Shown here one piece after another: positions 15,506 through 24,867 of a stretch of 29,201 nt of DNA. How positions within the stretch are numbered: the stretch's first letter is position 1; every line of letters begins with the position of its first letter. Origin of the DNA: CAYSRM01 sp964475205 (GTDB lineage: Bacteria > Verrucomicrobiota > Kiritimatiellia > UBA8416 > CAYSRM01); NCBI GenBank assembly GCA_964475205.1, contig CAYYVQ010000033.1, forward strand, positions 1 through 29,201, in the 5' to 3' direction. A model generated the notes under the pieces. That model did not search any database and was not told where the DNA came from. It worked only from the letters and a program-made list of their open reading frames with translations. Position numbers and translations under genes: made by a program.

Positions 15506-15705
15506 CAATTCTAATTGTGGCCATTTTGTCACGTTTGACGTGGGGCCAGAGTTCCACCACTATATTGCAGCCATGCGCGAGTAGGCCCGGCTTCGCCAAA
15601 GCCGAGGCCCGAACAGCGCCGGGCTTCGGTGAAGCCCGCGCTACTACCCGCACATCGTCATACGAATAGGTTTTGGGTGGAAGAGGCCATAATTAGAATT
15701 GCTGC
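15502..15705. mobile_element. MITE-like element with 21-bp terminal inverted repeats
   Basis: The two ends, 15502-15522 and 15685-15705, are inverted repeats matching at 20 of 21 positions (GCAGCAATTCTAATT then G or A then TGGCC). Further in, TTCCACC follows on both sides, with an extra 25-base stretch holding a CACGT-TTG-ACGTG hairpin on the left. The 204-base element encodes nothing and its middle carries two REP-like hairpins. It sits between the divergent DUF2851 and ABC genes, in the 376-base gap 15433-15808. No clear target duplication is seen. Non-autonomous elements of this form depend on a transposase encoded elsewhere. Confidence 0.65.
15581..15647. repeat. REPIN-like pair of inverted REP hairpins with GTAG feet
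   Basis: Two imperfect hairpins stand head to head: 15584-15609 (GGCC-CGGCTT pairing with AAGCCGAGGCC, one bulged base) and 15616-15641 (GCGCCGGGCTTC pairing with GAAGCCCGCGC, one bulged base). Each has GTAG at its outer foot: 15581-15584 on the plus strand, and 15647-15644 and 15644-15641 on the minus strand. A GTAG foot plus a bulged hairpin is the feature recognised by REP-associated tyrosine transposases (RAYT), and an inverted pair is a REPIN. No RAYT gene is in the window. Confidence 0.6.
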
Positions 15706-15722
15706 CTCTGCATCTCCAGTTC

Positions 15723-15752
15723 TTGACTATAACCACGCAAAACCCGCATAAT
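15723..15752 (+). promoter_or_regulatory. Sigma-70-type promoter for the ABC transporter operon
   Basis: TTGACT (15723-15728) and CATAAT (15747-15752) are 18 bases apart, about 57 bases upstream of the ATPase start. It lies 18 bases beyond the right end of the MITE-like element, so the element may have inserted close to, but not into, this promoter. Confidence 0.5.
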
Positions 15753-15808
15753 GTCGGCTTGTGGCATTCGTTGCGAATGGCAGCGATGATTATGGTTGGA
15801 GAATTTGA

Positions 15809-16825
15809 ATGGACTCAAAAAACAGCATTGTAAAAGTTGAAGCGCTTACAAAGCGTTTCAACGGAACCGCAGCCGTGCGCAACATCTCATTCGAGGTCGG
15901 CAGCGGGGAAATTGTGGGATTTCTCGGCCCGAACGGGGCAGGAAAGACAACTACAATGCGAATGCTCTGTTGCTATCTTCCGATTACTTCCGGATCGGCA
16001 ACTGTTGCAGGCTACGATATCTTGAGCCATCCGGTCGAAGTGCGCAGGAACGTGGGCTACCTGCCGGAAAATGTGCCCCTCTACGACGAATTGCGCGTCC
16101 GGGAATACCTTTCATACAGGGGAAGCCTGAAGGGATTGAGAGGAAAAAAACTGAGGACCCGGATTTCGGATTGTCTCGAGGCATGCGACCTGCAAAACGT
16201 GCGCAAGTCGATAATCGGCAGACTGTCGAGAGGTTACAGGCAACGGGTGGGCCTGGCCGATGCGCTCCTGGCCGACCCGCGGCTTCTTATCATGGACGAA
16301 CCTACTATAGGCCTGGACCCTAACCAGATAAGAAGAATTCGAGATCAAATCCGCGCTCTTGCTCCCGATCACAGCGTATTGCTCTCAAGCCATATTCTTC
16401 ACGAAGTCGAAACTACATGCCAACGCGTCCTGATTATCGACGAAGGGCAGATTGTCGCATCCGGGCCGCCGGACCGGCTGATCGCAATGCTCAAAGGCAG
16501 CCCTCATCTGAGCGTTGAAGTCGGCGGGGCGGCAGCAGAAATTGAAGAGCAGCTTGGCAAAATCAAAGGAATAAATACAGTAAAGAGAGAAACGGAAGGC
16601 ACGTGGAATTACTTTACCTGTGAATGCGATAAAAACTCTGATCCGCGGCAGGAAGTATTCCGGGCCATCGCGGACCGCGGCTGGGTTCTTCGCGAAATGG
16701 TTATGGAAAAACCGAACCTGGAAGATGTTTTTGTAGCCATGACAACTGAACCGGCACAAGGAAATGAAGTTTTATTCAAAGAAAATGAAGACCCAACAGA
16801 CAGGAGAGAAACTCCAGATGCTTAA
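15809..16825 (+). CDS. ABC transporter ATP-binding protein (GldA/NatA type)
   Basis: This 338-residue ATPase has a complete nucleotide-binding domain: Walker A GPNGAGKTT at 40-48, signature LSRGYRQ at 139-145, Walker B LLIMDEP at 159-165 and the switch His195 in LLSSHILHE. The signature has SRGYRQ in place of SGGQ, which is common in this subfamily. After residue 220 an alpha/beta extension follows, as in ATPases of the GldA/NatA group. It would energise the permease encoded by the next gene. Its last 8 bases overlap that gene. With the GldG-type and DUF4340 genes downstream it forms a set resembling the gldA-gldF-gldG gliding/secretion system, though such sets also occur in non-gliding bacteria. 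Confidence 0.93.
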   Translation: MDSKNSIVKVEALTKRFNGTAAVRNISFEVGSGEIVGFLGPNGAGKTTTMRMLCCYLPITSGSATVAGYDILSHPVEVRRNVGYLPENVPLYDELRVREYLSYRGSLKGLRGKKLRTRISDCLEACDLQNVRKSIIGRLSRGYRQRVGLADALLADPRLLIMDEPTIGLDPNQIRRIRDQIRALAPDHSVLLSSHILHEVETTCQRVLIIDEGQIVASGPPDRLIAMLKGSPHLSVEVGGAAAEIEEQLGKIKGINTVKRETEGTWNYFTCECDKNSDPRQEVFRAIADRGWVLREMVMEKPNLEDVFVAMTTEPAQGNEVLFKENEDPTDRRETPDA

Positions 16826-17549
16826 TATGCTGACAATCTGGCAGAAAGAACTCAAAACATACTTTCTTTCTTCCATTGCGTATATCACCGCATTCGTCTA
16901 CCTGGGCGTTACAGCATGGATTTTTACTGAATCAGCGCAAACACAGGCGGGAACCGAAACACAACTTCCATTGCTTCTGATAATGTCGTGCCTGCTGGGG
17001 CTGCCCGTGCTTGCGACTGTTATAACAATGCGGCTTTTCGCCGAAGAGCGAAGACAGGGAACAATAGAAATGCTTATGACAGCCCCGGTCACAGAAGGCC
17101 AGGTTGTAATTGGCAAATATGCCGGAGCCATTACTTTCATGGCGCTGGTTTTATTGCCAACCATGGGTTTTATTTTCGTGCTTTCCGCGCTCAGTCCCGG
17201 AATTGAAAATGTTGACGTCGGAGCAGTTATCGGCGGAGCGCTGATACTCGCTCTTATTTCCATGTTCGCCATATCTGTCGGAATGGTTGTTTCCATTCTA
17301 ACCAGGAACCAGATTGTCGCGGCAATTGCCAGCTTTTTCTTCATATGTACGCCGTTCCTGCTGGACAGGGCTGTTTTGATACTGCCTTTCCAGACGGATA
17401 TGCTGGCCTCATACCTTTCGTTGGAAAACCATATTGTGGAGTTCTCGCGGGGCATAGTGGATACCCGGCCGGTGGTACTCTACTTGACTTTATCAATGCT
17501 GTTGATCTTTACCGCAATAAGACTGCTCCAACTCAGAAGGTGGCGCTGA
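16818..17549 (+). CDS. ABC transporter permease (GldF-type, ABC-2 family)
   Basis: The reading frame is open further upstream, but the ATG at 16818 follows AGGAGAG and overlaps the ATPase stop (ATGCTTAA), so 243 residues are called. About six membrane spans are visible. FAEERRQGTIEMLMTAPVTE near residue 75 is the hallmark of GldF/NosY-like ABC-2 permeases. It ends with TGA immediately followed by the ATG of the GldG-type gene, so the ATPase, permease and GldG genes are translationally coupled. The substrate is not shown by the sequence. Confidence 0.9.
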   Translation: MLNMLTIWQKELKTYFLSSIAYITAFVYLGVTAWIFTESAQTQAGTETQLPLLLIMSCLLGLPVLATVITMRLFAEERRQGTIEMLMTAPVTEGQVVIGKYAGAITFMALVLLPTMGFIFVLSALSPGIENVDVGAVIGGALILALISMFAISVGMVVSILTRNQIVAAIASFFFICTPFLLDRAVLILPFQTDMLASYLSLENHIVEFSRGIVDTRPVVLYLTLSMLLIFTAIRLLQLRRWR

Positions 17550-19037
17550 ATGACGGCGGAATATAAGAAAAAAAGCAGAAAAGGAATGATGGGCGCGGCA
17601 CGGCTCAGGAGAATGAGCAGCGGCTTGAATGCCGCCGTGTCGATACTGCTGGCCTTGATAGCCGTCATCATGATCAACTATATTGCCTCCTTCCATTTCC
17701 GGCAGTGGCGGATAGGGATTACAGACTTCTATGAATTGAGCCCTAAAACCGAAGCTATACTGGCGGGCCTCTCCCGGGATATAACCATCACGGTATTGTT
17801 CGAGCAAACACATCCAAACATAAAACACCTGGAGAACCTCTTGAAAGAATACAGGTATGCCGCTGAAAAAAGCGGAAACAGCATAAACGTCAACTTTGTC
17901 GATCCGGTGCGCGACCTGGTCATGGCCAGGAAGCTTGCGAAAAAATACGGAGTTACCAAATCTAACTCAATCGTCATTGAAAGCGGCAAGAGAAAGAAGT
18001 TTATCAAGGAAGAGGATATTTTTGAATACAAGCTGCAAATAGGGCAAAGCAAGGGACTCCGCCTCGCTGCCTACCATGCGGAAAGGGCAATCACCTCGGC
18101 AATACAGAATGTCCTCCAACAGGTAAGACCGGTTATTTATTTTATAGCCGGTCACGGCGAAAGAGATGTCAACGATTACAACGGATATTCAGGTTATTCA
18201 TCTATAGAACGGATTATGCGAAGGGATAACATCGAGGTTCGGACACTTTTTCTGACTGAAAACAGCAGAATTCCTGTTGATTGCTCCGCTCTTGTGATAG
18301 CCGGGCCCGATCGCAAATACTCCGAGGCTGAAAGGGAAATCATTGCCGAATATCTTGAAAAGAGCGGACGTTTAATGTGCCTGATTGACCCTGCGGTTAG
18401 CACAGGACTTGACTCTCTGCTGCAAAAATGGCAAGTGAAACTTTGCCCGGAAGTCGCAGTTGGAAGAACTTTAACCGGCCAGGAGCTGGTGGTTAACAGG
18501 TATGGTGACCACCCGGTAACCAGGAACCTCGGACAAATTACGACCATGTTCTATATGCCCAGATGCGTTGAACCTGCCCCTGGCGCGGGAACAGATAAAC
18601 CAGGCGTAACTGTTCTGATAAGCAACCTTGAAGAAGGCTGGGGCGAGAAAAATATGGAACAAAGCCCGCCTAGATATAATCCGGGTGTCGACCGGCCCGG
18701 CCCCGTGCCGATTGCTGTTGCAGTGGAAAGAGGCCCTAAGGGCAACGTAGACCTTGAACTGCCGTCAACAAAGCTTATTGTTGTCGGTGATTCGGCGTTC
18801 GTTTCCAACGGAGCCCTGCGAACAGGAGTGGGCGGAAACAAAGACTTCTTCATGAACGCGCTGAACTGGCTGCTGGAAAGAGACACAATAATGCACATTT
18901 CCACCCGCCGCCCTTCAAGACTTCAACCGGACATGACACGAGGACAGTGGATGAAAGCAAAAATAATTCTTGCCGGCGGTTTCCCGGGAATGGTGATGCT
19001 GGCAGGAATATTAGTATGGCTCAGCAGGCGAAAATGA
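17550..19037 (+). CDS. GldG family ABC-type auxiliary membrane protein
   Basis: The 495-residue protein has an N-terminal membrane span (about 27-47), a long periplasmic region and a C-terminal span (about 468-490), the layout of GldG and related 'ABC_transp_aux' (PF09822) proteins. Typical segments are FYELSPKTEAILAGL after the first span, and VIYFIAGHGERDVND, SALVIAGPDRKYSEAE and KLIVVGDSAFVSNGAL later on. The protein is thought to work with the GldA/GldF pair in extracytoplasmic transport, but the cargo is unknown. It directly abuts the permease gene. The length is normal. Confidence 0.88.
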   Translation: MTAEYKKKSRKGMMGAARLRRMSSGLNAAVSILLALIAVIMINYIASFHFRQWRIGITDFYELSPKTEAILAGLSRDITITVLFEQTHPNIKHLENLLKEYRYAAEKSGNSINVNFVDPVRDLVMARKLAKKYGVTKSNSIVIESGKRKKFIKEEDIFEYKLQIGQSKGLRLAAYHAERAITSAIQNVLQQVRPVIYFIAGHGERDVNDYNGYSGYSSIERIMRRDNIEVRTLFLTENSRIPVDCSALVIAGPDRKYSEAEREIIAEYLEKSGRLMCLIDPAVSTGLDSLLQKWQVKLCPEVAVGRTLTGQELVVNRYGDHPVTRNLGQITTMFYMPRCVEPAPGAGTDKPGVTVLISNLEEGWGEKNMEQSPPRYNPGVDRPGPVPIAVAVERGPKGNVDLELPSTKLIVVGDSAFVSNGALRTGVGGNKDFFMNALNWLLERDTIMHISTRRPSRLQPDMTRGQWMKAKIILAGGFPGMVMLAGILVWLSRRK

Positions 19038-19058
19038 GCCTGAGAACGGAAGGTAGCG

Positions 19059-20969
19059 ATGGGATTTAAAACGACCTTGGAACTTTTCATTCTTGTCTGC
19101 GTTCTTGGCGCGATAATTTTTCTGGCTGCAAATCCTTTTGACCGCCCAGAAGAACAGACGGGCGGACTTTTAACAATAAAGCCCGAAGATGTCAGCAAAG
19201 TTACAATAAGACACCAGAATACCAGGATGGAATGCATTAAAAAAGACTGGGAATGGTTCATTAGATTCCCCGTGGAAGCGCGCGCAGATTCCGCCCGTAT
19301 AGAAAGGTTCCTGGGCGTTTTGGAAACTCTTACCGTTCAGGATGCCATCACATCCGGCCAACGACGGTCGCGCGGGCTTTCCCTTGCCGATTACGGACTT
19401 TCCCCGCCAGTTGCGAGTCTTTCCCTGGAAAGTCAGGGGGTAGCCTCAACGCTGCTTGTAGGATCAAGAACCCCTCTTGGACACGGATTGTATGTAAAAA
19501 AGGCAGGCTCGGATCTCGTGCTTTCAACCGAAGCCGGGATAGAAAAAATACTGCCTGATAATGTTCTCGACTGGAGGAACAGGCAGGTTTTCGCAGGCAG
19601 AGACGAAAAAACAGTTCAAATTGAATTGTGGAACCGGGACGGTTCCTTCATACAGATGTTACTGAAAAATTCCACTTGGCACATGACTCAACCCATAGTC
19701 GTGCGGGCTAACGAAAAGGCCGTGGAGCAGTTGCTCAAACAGCTTTATGCGCTTGAGGTAAAGGAATTCATGTGGGACCCCGGATGGAGCGAGAAAAACA
19801 ATGCCCCCGGAGTTGTTGCTGAAAACAGCGAGAGATTTGCCCCCTACGGACTTGCCGGCGACCAGGCAAGGGCAAGAGTCGCTCTTTGGCAGAAAGGAGC
19901 AACTGCGAGGCAGGAACTCTTGCTCGGGAAGCCGGTCGGCGAAAACAGCGGGTCAGTCTACGCGAGAGACCGGGATAAAGATTCAATATACTCTGTGTCC
20001 AGCAATGCCCTGAACTATCTCGATCTCAGCGTGGCCGATCTCCGGAGCAGAAAACTTTTTGCGCTAACCCCGGAAGAGGCGGCATACATAAATATCCAGT
20101 CCGGCGATAAACGGCTGATCCTTACCAGGGAACCGGAAGGACACTGGACAATAGAAGAGCCCCTGAAGTGGGATGCAGACAGAAAGGCAACCGCTGGTTT
20201 CCTTGAAGGTCTTCTAAACCTGGAAGCCGAATCTTTCGTGTCCGAAACAGCCACTAATCTGACTGAACTCGGATTCAATCCTCCCGCATGGAGCGTGGAA
20301 GTATTGGAAAAACCCCCGTCGACAGAAGAACAAGACAGGGACAGTACGCGCGCTGAAGAGAGGCCCGGACAACACCGGCTCCTGATTGCCCGCGCGCCGC
20401 AGGGCAGCAACACTGTGCATGCCCGGTTCAGCGACGATCCTGTCAAGTCCGGTGATGAGGGCTTTATATACAGCATTTCAAGAAAAGACATGGCATTCAT
20501 TGACGGGAACCCTGCAAGCGCGCTGGAATTTTTTGACCGCACCATGATGTCGCTCCGGCCTGAAAATATCAGAAAAATAGAGACCTTTACGCAGGAACGC
20601 AAAGAGATCGTCATACGGAACCAGCAAGGACAATGGGTTTCACAGGATGAGACTCCCGGAGAGGTGAACCCGAAGGCGATAGAAAGCATCCTTTTTGCCG
20701 TGTCCAACCTGAGAGCAAGCCGCGTTGAAGATCTGGCGCTTGAAGAACCGGCAGTGTACGGGCTGGATAAGCCGTCGATGCAGTTCAGCTTCGGGTTAAG
20801 CGGCGAAAAAGGCATCCAGAAAACCCTTAAGCTGGGCTATAAAGCCGGAACAAAAGAGATTTACGCCATGATACAGGGCAGGGATGTGGTATTCGCGCTG
20901 TCTTACGACACTGTGAAGTTGTTTCTGCAACCGCTTACACTAAAAAAAGAAACGCGGGAAAACAGGTAG
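19059..20969 (+). CDS. DUF4340 domain protein
   Basis: The 636-residue product has an N-terminal membrane anchor (about residues 5-23) followed by a long extracytoplasmic region built of repeated DUF4340-type units. Phrases such as YGLSPPVASLSLES, LLVGSRTPLGHGLYVKK and GLDKPSMQFSFGL are typical, and the motif pair 'DWRNRQVF' / 'DLRSRKLF' recurs at about residues 168 and 328, which shows the internal repetition. DUF4340 proteins are regularly encoded downstream of GldG-type genes and are presumed to be part of the same envelope complex; the function is unknown. GGAAGG precedes the ATG. At 636 residues it is longer than many members, consistent with extra repeats. Confidence 0.83.
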   Translation: MGFKTTLELFILVCVLGAIIFLAANPFDRPEEQTGGLLTIKPEDVSKVTIRHQNTRMECIKKDWEWFIRFPVEARADSARIERFLGVLETLTVQDAITSGQRRSRGLSLADYGLSPPVASLSLESQGVASTLLVGSRTPLGHGLYVKKAGSDLVLSTEAGIEKILPDNVLDWRNRQVFAGRDEKTVQIELWNRDGSFIQMLLKNSTWHMTQPIVVRANEKAVEQLLKQLYALEVKEFMWDPGWSEKNNAPGVVAENSERFAPYGLAGDQARARVALWQKGATARQELLLGKPVGENSGSVYARDRDKDSIYSVSSNALNYLDLSVADLRSRKLFALTPEEAAYINIQSGDKRLILTREPEGHWTIEEPLKWDADRKATAGFLEGLLNLEAESFVSETATNLTELGFNPPAWSVEVLEKPPSTEEQDRDSTRAEERPGQHRLLIARAPQGSNTVHARFSDDPVKSGDEGFIYSISRKDMAFIDGNPASALEFFDRTMMSLRPENIRKIETFTQERKEIVIRNQQGQWVSQDETPGEVNPKAIESILFAVSNLRASRVEDLALEEPAVYGLDKPSMQFSFGLSGEKGIQKTLKLGYKAGTKEIYAMIQGRDVVFALSYDTVKLFLQPLTLKKETRENR

Positions 20970-21008
20970 ACAGACAACAGACACACGCATTTCTTGCTGC
21001 AGATTTTT

Positions 21009-22856
21009 ATGAAATACACGTTTAAAATTTTTTTCCGGCGGCTCCGCCGCATCATCGCGGCGCTGATTCTTTTTTCGTTTGTGTTATGCGTAGCAGCCGC
21101 TTTGTATATAATTATAGCAGGCTTCCCGCAATGGATGGTTTCGGCAGTGACAAACAGGCTGAGCGAAGGCCAGCTATATATAGAAGCGGACTCTATTCGC
21201 TTCGATCCGGGCCGGGGTTTCATAATCACGGACATGATTGTCTTCAGGGACGGCGTTGTAGGGCCTCCCGCCGCGGAAGTGGAAAAGGTCTTGATCGTTC
21301 CTGATTTCAAAGCTGCTCTCAAAAACCGTCTGGCCGTCAGGAAAGCGATATTAAACGGCTCTATTGTAAGGCCGGAATTTGCTATAAGCAGCAGAACTTC
21401 CGGAGAACAGCATTTCAACACTTACGGCGATTTCGACCTCGAAATGAACGATACGGATGTGATGGACCTCCATATTCCCAAGCTGCGCTGCAGGATGGAG
21501 ATAGAAGGCCCTGAAGTTCGTGTTATCAACGCTGTATCCACCCTCGGATCAGGCGAGGCTGCCTGGAATATAGATCACCGGATGGATACCGCCCTGATGA
21601 AAGGTAAAGGAAGAACCTCTTTTGACCTTACTTTGTTGATACCGGTATTCAAGGGTCTGAATATGAACGAACAGGCCCGGCTACTATCCGATTTCCGCTT
21701 TCACAAACGCATGCCCAGAACCGAGTTTACTTATACCCGGCTATGCAAATCCAACGGCTTTTTCAATATAGAAGGTTCGTTCTGGATGGAGAATTGCCGT
21801 TTCCGGAGAGTTGACTCTGAACGCATAGACGGAAACATAAGGGGTTCGTTTTCACCCTCCACTTCCAATGTCCGGGTCGACGATCTTCTTGTTGCGCGCA
21901 AAGAGGGCATTTTGCGCGGTAACTTTGAAGTCGATGCGCTTAATTCAACGGTCCGGTTCGAAGGCAACTCTTCTCTGCACCCGCGCGCACTCGCCAGGAT
22001 TGTGGATGTATATCCAACAAACCTTATGAATCAATTGAGTTTCAAGGGCCCTGTCAATATTGATGCGGGAGGAAGAATCAACTACAGGCAACCGGAAAAC
22101 AGCGATATTCAAGCCGAAGTTAAAGCCGAAAAACTGGGACTCAGGATGTTTACCGCAGATACCTGCAGCTTCCGGCTCCGGTCCACGGGCATAACAAATT
22201 ACCTGACCGGCATATCCGGCGAGATCTACGACGGGGCCTTCAGCGGCAATTGCAGGTTCGACCTGCCTTATAGGTCGCGCACAAACATTGCTTATGCCTG
22301 TAATGGGACAATACAAAAAGCAAATTTCGACAGAATTGTCCGGGCGGTAACAACCAACGAGGCTTGGGATACCAGGGGAGATTTCACGCTGGACCTGGAA
22401 ATATCCGGGCTTATGGGAGAAGACACAGGCAATACAGTTACAGGAAACGGCAAGGTGAAACTCAGGGATGGCAGAGTTTTTACCATGCCACTGTTCGGCG
22501 GTTTCACAAAGATAATGACCAGAGTCATTCCAGGACTTGAATTTGTCCTTTCTCAGAACGAAGTCGAAGCTGAATTCAAAATCCGGCGCAATAAAATCAA
22601 ATCCGAGCAGGTGCTCATAGAAGGTGACATTTTGAGTCTGCAAGCAGAAGGAGACTACTACTTTGACAACAACCTCGACTACATCGTCCAGGTGAGACTT
22701 CTGAAAAAAAAGGTTTTAGCGGGCAAAATACTGCAGACGCTGATGTGGCCGATAACAACATTGTTTGAATTCCGCCTGCGTGGTACTTTAAAACATCCGA
22801 AGTGGTATCCGGTTAATTTTTCGGAGGACCTCCTGGAACGGCTCAGGCTAAAATAG
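21009..22856 (+). CDS. AsmA-like envelope protein
   Basis: The frame is open to a TTG at 20994, but the ATG at 21009 is preferred; neither has a clear ribosome-binding site. The 615-residue protein has an N-terminal membrane span (around residues 15-35) and a long beta-strand-rich region. ADSIRFDPGRGFIITDMIVF near the start, and a C-terminal segment with GKVKLRDGRVFTMPLFGGF and FRLRGTLKHPKWYPVNF, match the AsmA/TamB-type families thought to carry lipids across the periplasm. It implies an outer membrane. It follows the DUF4340 gene by about 40 bases and precedes miaB by 16, so one transcript is likely. Confidence 0.72.
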   Translation: MKYTFKIFFRRLRRIIAALILFSFVLCVAAALYIIIAGFPQWMVSAVTNRLSEGQLYIEADSIRFDPGRGFIITDMIVFRDGVVGPPAAEVEKVLIVPDFKAALKNRLAVRKAILNGSIVRPEFAISSRTSGEQHFNTYGDFDLEMNDTDVMDLHIPKLRCRMEIEGPEVRVINAVSTLGSGEAAWNIDHRMDTALMKGKGRTSFDLTLLIPVFKGLNMNEQARLLSDFRFHKRMPRTEFTYTRLCKSNGFFNIEGSFWMENCRFRRVDSERIDGNIRGSFSPSTSNVRVDDLLVARKEGILRGNFEVDALNSTVRFEGNSSLHPRALARIVDVYPTNLMNQLSFKGPVNIDAGGRINYRQPENSDIQAEVKAEKLGLRMFTADTCSFRLRSTGITNYLTGISGEIYDGAFSGNCRFDLPYRSRTNIAYACNGTIQKANFDRIVRAVTTNEAWDTRGDFTLDLEISGLMGEDTGNTVTGNGKVKLRDGRVFTMPLFGGFTKIMTRVIPGLEFVLSQNEVEAEFKIRRNKIKSEQVLIEGDILSLQAEGDYYFDNNLDYIVQVRLLKKKVLAGKILQTLMWPITTLFEFRLRGTLKHPKWYPVNFSEDLLERLRLK

Positions 22857-22872
22857 ATCTCGGATTTTACTC

Positions 22873-24276
22873 ATGAAATTTCATATCCACACATTCGGCT
22901 GCCAGATGAACATGCGCGACAGCGGCGCCATGGCGGCAATACTTAAGGAGAACGGTCACAAACCTGCCAACTCGGAACAGGATGCGGATGTTGTAATAGT
23001 CAATACGTGCAGCGTACGGGAAAAAGCCGAGGAAAAAGCAATCGGGAAACTGCGCCTTCTGGTCCGCGACCGGGAATCAGGCTCTGCACCCAACCGTAAA
23101 ATCGGAGCGGCGGGATGCATGATACAGCGCCTGAAACAGAAGATTTTTGATGAAGTGCCCGGACTGGATTTTGCCCTGGGAACAAGAATGACCGTGCATT
23201 TGCCCCGGATGATTGAAGCGTTGACAGAAGGGTCTGAACCGGTTTACCTTATCGATTCAGAACTGCAAGGCACGGACTTGGTTTCTTCTCATCCGGAAGA
23301 AGGATCATCAGCTTTTATAAATATCATGCTTGGCTGCAATATGAATTGCTCGTATTGCATCGTGCCCTCCGTAAGAGGCCGCGAATGGAGCCGTCCTGCC
23401 GGGGATATAGTAAAGGAAGTCGAGGTCCTGGCCCGCAGCGGCGTCCGTGAAGTGACCCTGCTGGGCCAAAGCGTAATGGCATACGGGCGAGCCAACCGGG
23501 TTTTCGAAGCGGCTTACAGCCCTTCTCTCGGCTATACAGAGCCGTTTCCTCGCCTGCTGGATCTTATTGCACAAGTAGACGGAATCAGTAGAATCAGGTT
23601 CACATCCGGACACCCTTCCGGATGCTCGGAAGAGCTGGCCCGGGCTGTTGCGGAAATTCCCGCAGTTTGCGAACATGTTCATCTGCCCCTTCAATCCGGT
23701 TCCGCCCGGATACTCAAACTCATGCGGCGCGGATATAATGTCGAGAAATACATGGCCGCGGTGAACAACTTGAAAAGCAGAAACCCGGGCATTGCCATAA
23801 CCACTGATATTATCGTAGGTTTTCCATCTGAGACTGACGAGGATTTTGAAAAAACCAGGAAACTGATGGATATTGCCGGTTTTGATAACGCTTTTATTTT
23901 CAAATATTCTCCGCGCCCGCATACTGATGCTTTCGAAATGAAAGACGATGTGCCTGAGGAAGAAAAACTGCGAAGAAATAAGCTGCTGCTGGCCGACCAG
24001 GACCGGAGGGTCACAGAAATCAACAACAGGCTCATAGGACAGGAAGTCGAGGTTCTGGTGGAAGGAGTCAGCAAGAGAAATAACAGGCGGATGTCAGGTC
24101 GCACCCGCTCCAATAAGGTAGCGCTTTTTGACCGAACTTCGGAAACCCGGGAAGGAGAATTGATACGCATGAAAGTTGAAAGAAGCACACCTTCGGCCCT
24201 TTATTGCGTTCCAGCGGAAAATTTACATCCTGTTGAAACTTCTTCCTGCGAGTCCATCATTAGAGGAGACTTATGA
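22873..24276 (+). CDS. miaB: tRNA-2-methylthio-N6-dimethylallyladenosine synthase MiaB
   Basis: MiaB is a radical-SAM methylthiotransferase that modifies A37 of tRNAs reading UNN codons. The 467-residue product shows the N-terminal UPF0004 domain with its cluster cysteines Cys10, Cys46 and Cys82, the radical-SAM CxxxCxxC at Cys155, Cys159 and Cys162 (GCNMNCSYC), and a C-terminal TRAM-type domain from about residue 385. TFGCQMNMRDS and NTCSVREKAEEKAIGK fit MiaB rather than MtaB or RimO. The length is slightly above usual. It probably shares the transcript of the AsmA-like gene and overlaps the next gene by four bases. Confidence 0.94.
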   Translation: MKFHIHTFGCQMNMRDSGAMAAILKENGHKPANSEQDADVVIVNTCSVREKAEEKAIGKLRLLVRDRESGSAPNRKIGAAGCMIQRLKQKIFDEVPGLDFALGTRMTVHLPRMIEALTEGSEPVYLIDSELQGTDLVSSHPEEGSSAFINIMLGCNMNCSYCIVPSVRGREWSRPAGDIVKEVEVLARSGVREVTLLGQSVMAYGRANRVFEAAYSPSLGYTEPFPRLLDLIAQVDGISRIRFTSGHPSGCSEELARAVAEIPAVCEHVHLPLQSGSARILKLMRRGYNVEKYMAAVNNLKSRNPGIAITTDIIVGFPSETDEDFEKTRKLMDIAGFDNAFIFKYSPRPHTDAFEMKDDVPEEEKLRRNKLLLADQDRRVTEINNRLIGQEVEVLVEGVSKRNNRRMSGRTRSNKVALFDRTSETREGELIRMKVERSTPSALYCVPAENLHPVETSSCESIIRGDL

Positions 24277-24818
24277 GGATTAATCTTTCACACTGTGCCC
24301 TGATTATTGGCAGCCTTATGATCCTGCTGTCCGGCTCAGCCTTGATATGGCCCGCAAGCGCCCGAAAAATTGCCCGGGGCTTTTCCAGGAACACCGCGGC
24401 CGCATGGACGCTTGTCATTATTGACATGGTTTGGTCGGCCTGGCTTGTTCACAATGAACCAATGCCACGTTTCGAGCAGTATAAATCATGGTTGTTCATC
24501 TTAACGCCAGGGCTCATTGTCATGATAATTTTCCTGATGGAAGAGCTGCTTGCGGCCAGGGCTCTGGGCGGATTGATGCTTCTGGCAGCCTCGCCCATTC
24601 TTACAGCCGTGCGCTTCAATGACAGCTCATGGCGGATATTCATGACTCTGATCGGATACACCATGGTGCTGGCGGGAATAATGCTTGTGCTCAGTCCTTT
24701 CAGACTGCGAAAAGGTGCGGAGTGGCTTTCGGTTTCCCGATTCCGCTGGCAGGCAGCATCAATCGCCGTCCTGCTTATCGGCGCAACAGCCCTGCTATCA
24801 GGAGTTTTTGCTTACTGA
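24273..24818 (+). CDS. Small polytopic membrane protein of unknown function
   Basis: The 181-residue protein has about six hydrophobic spans (around 8-26, 45-60, 73-92, 96-112, 122-142 and 161-179) joined by short loops, with no recognisable catalytic motif. Its ATG overlaps the miaB stop (ATGA), so it is translated with miaB. It ends the plus-strand run; the methyltransferase gene converges on it 49 bases on, with no obvious terminator between. I do not recognise the family. Confidence 0.75.
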   Translation: MRINLSHCALIIGSLMILLSGSALIWPASARKIARGFSRNTAAAWTLVIIDMVWSAWLVHNEPMPRFEQYKSWLFILTPGLIVMIIFLMEELLAARALGGLMLLAASPILTAVRFNDSSWRIFMTLIGYTMVLAGIMLVLSPFRLRKGAEWLSVSRFRWQAASIAVLLIGATALLSGVFAY

Positions 24819-24867
24819 CCCCGGCCGCCCAGACTACATTATCAAGACCGCAGATTTATGTTTCGGA

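Noticed and set aside
15433..15808. CRISPR or integron attC reading of the palindromes
   Set aside because: There are no regularly spaced direct repeats and no attC-type core sites; the structure fits REP hairpins inside a TIR element better.
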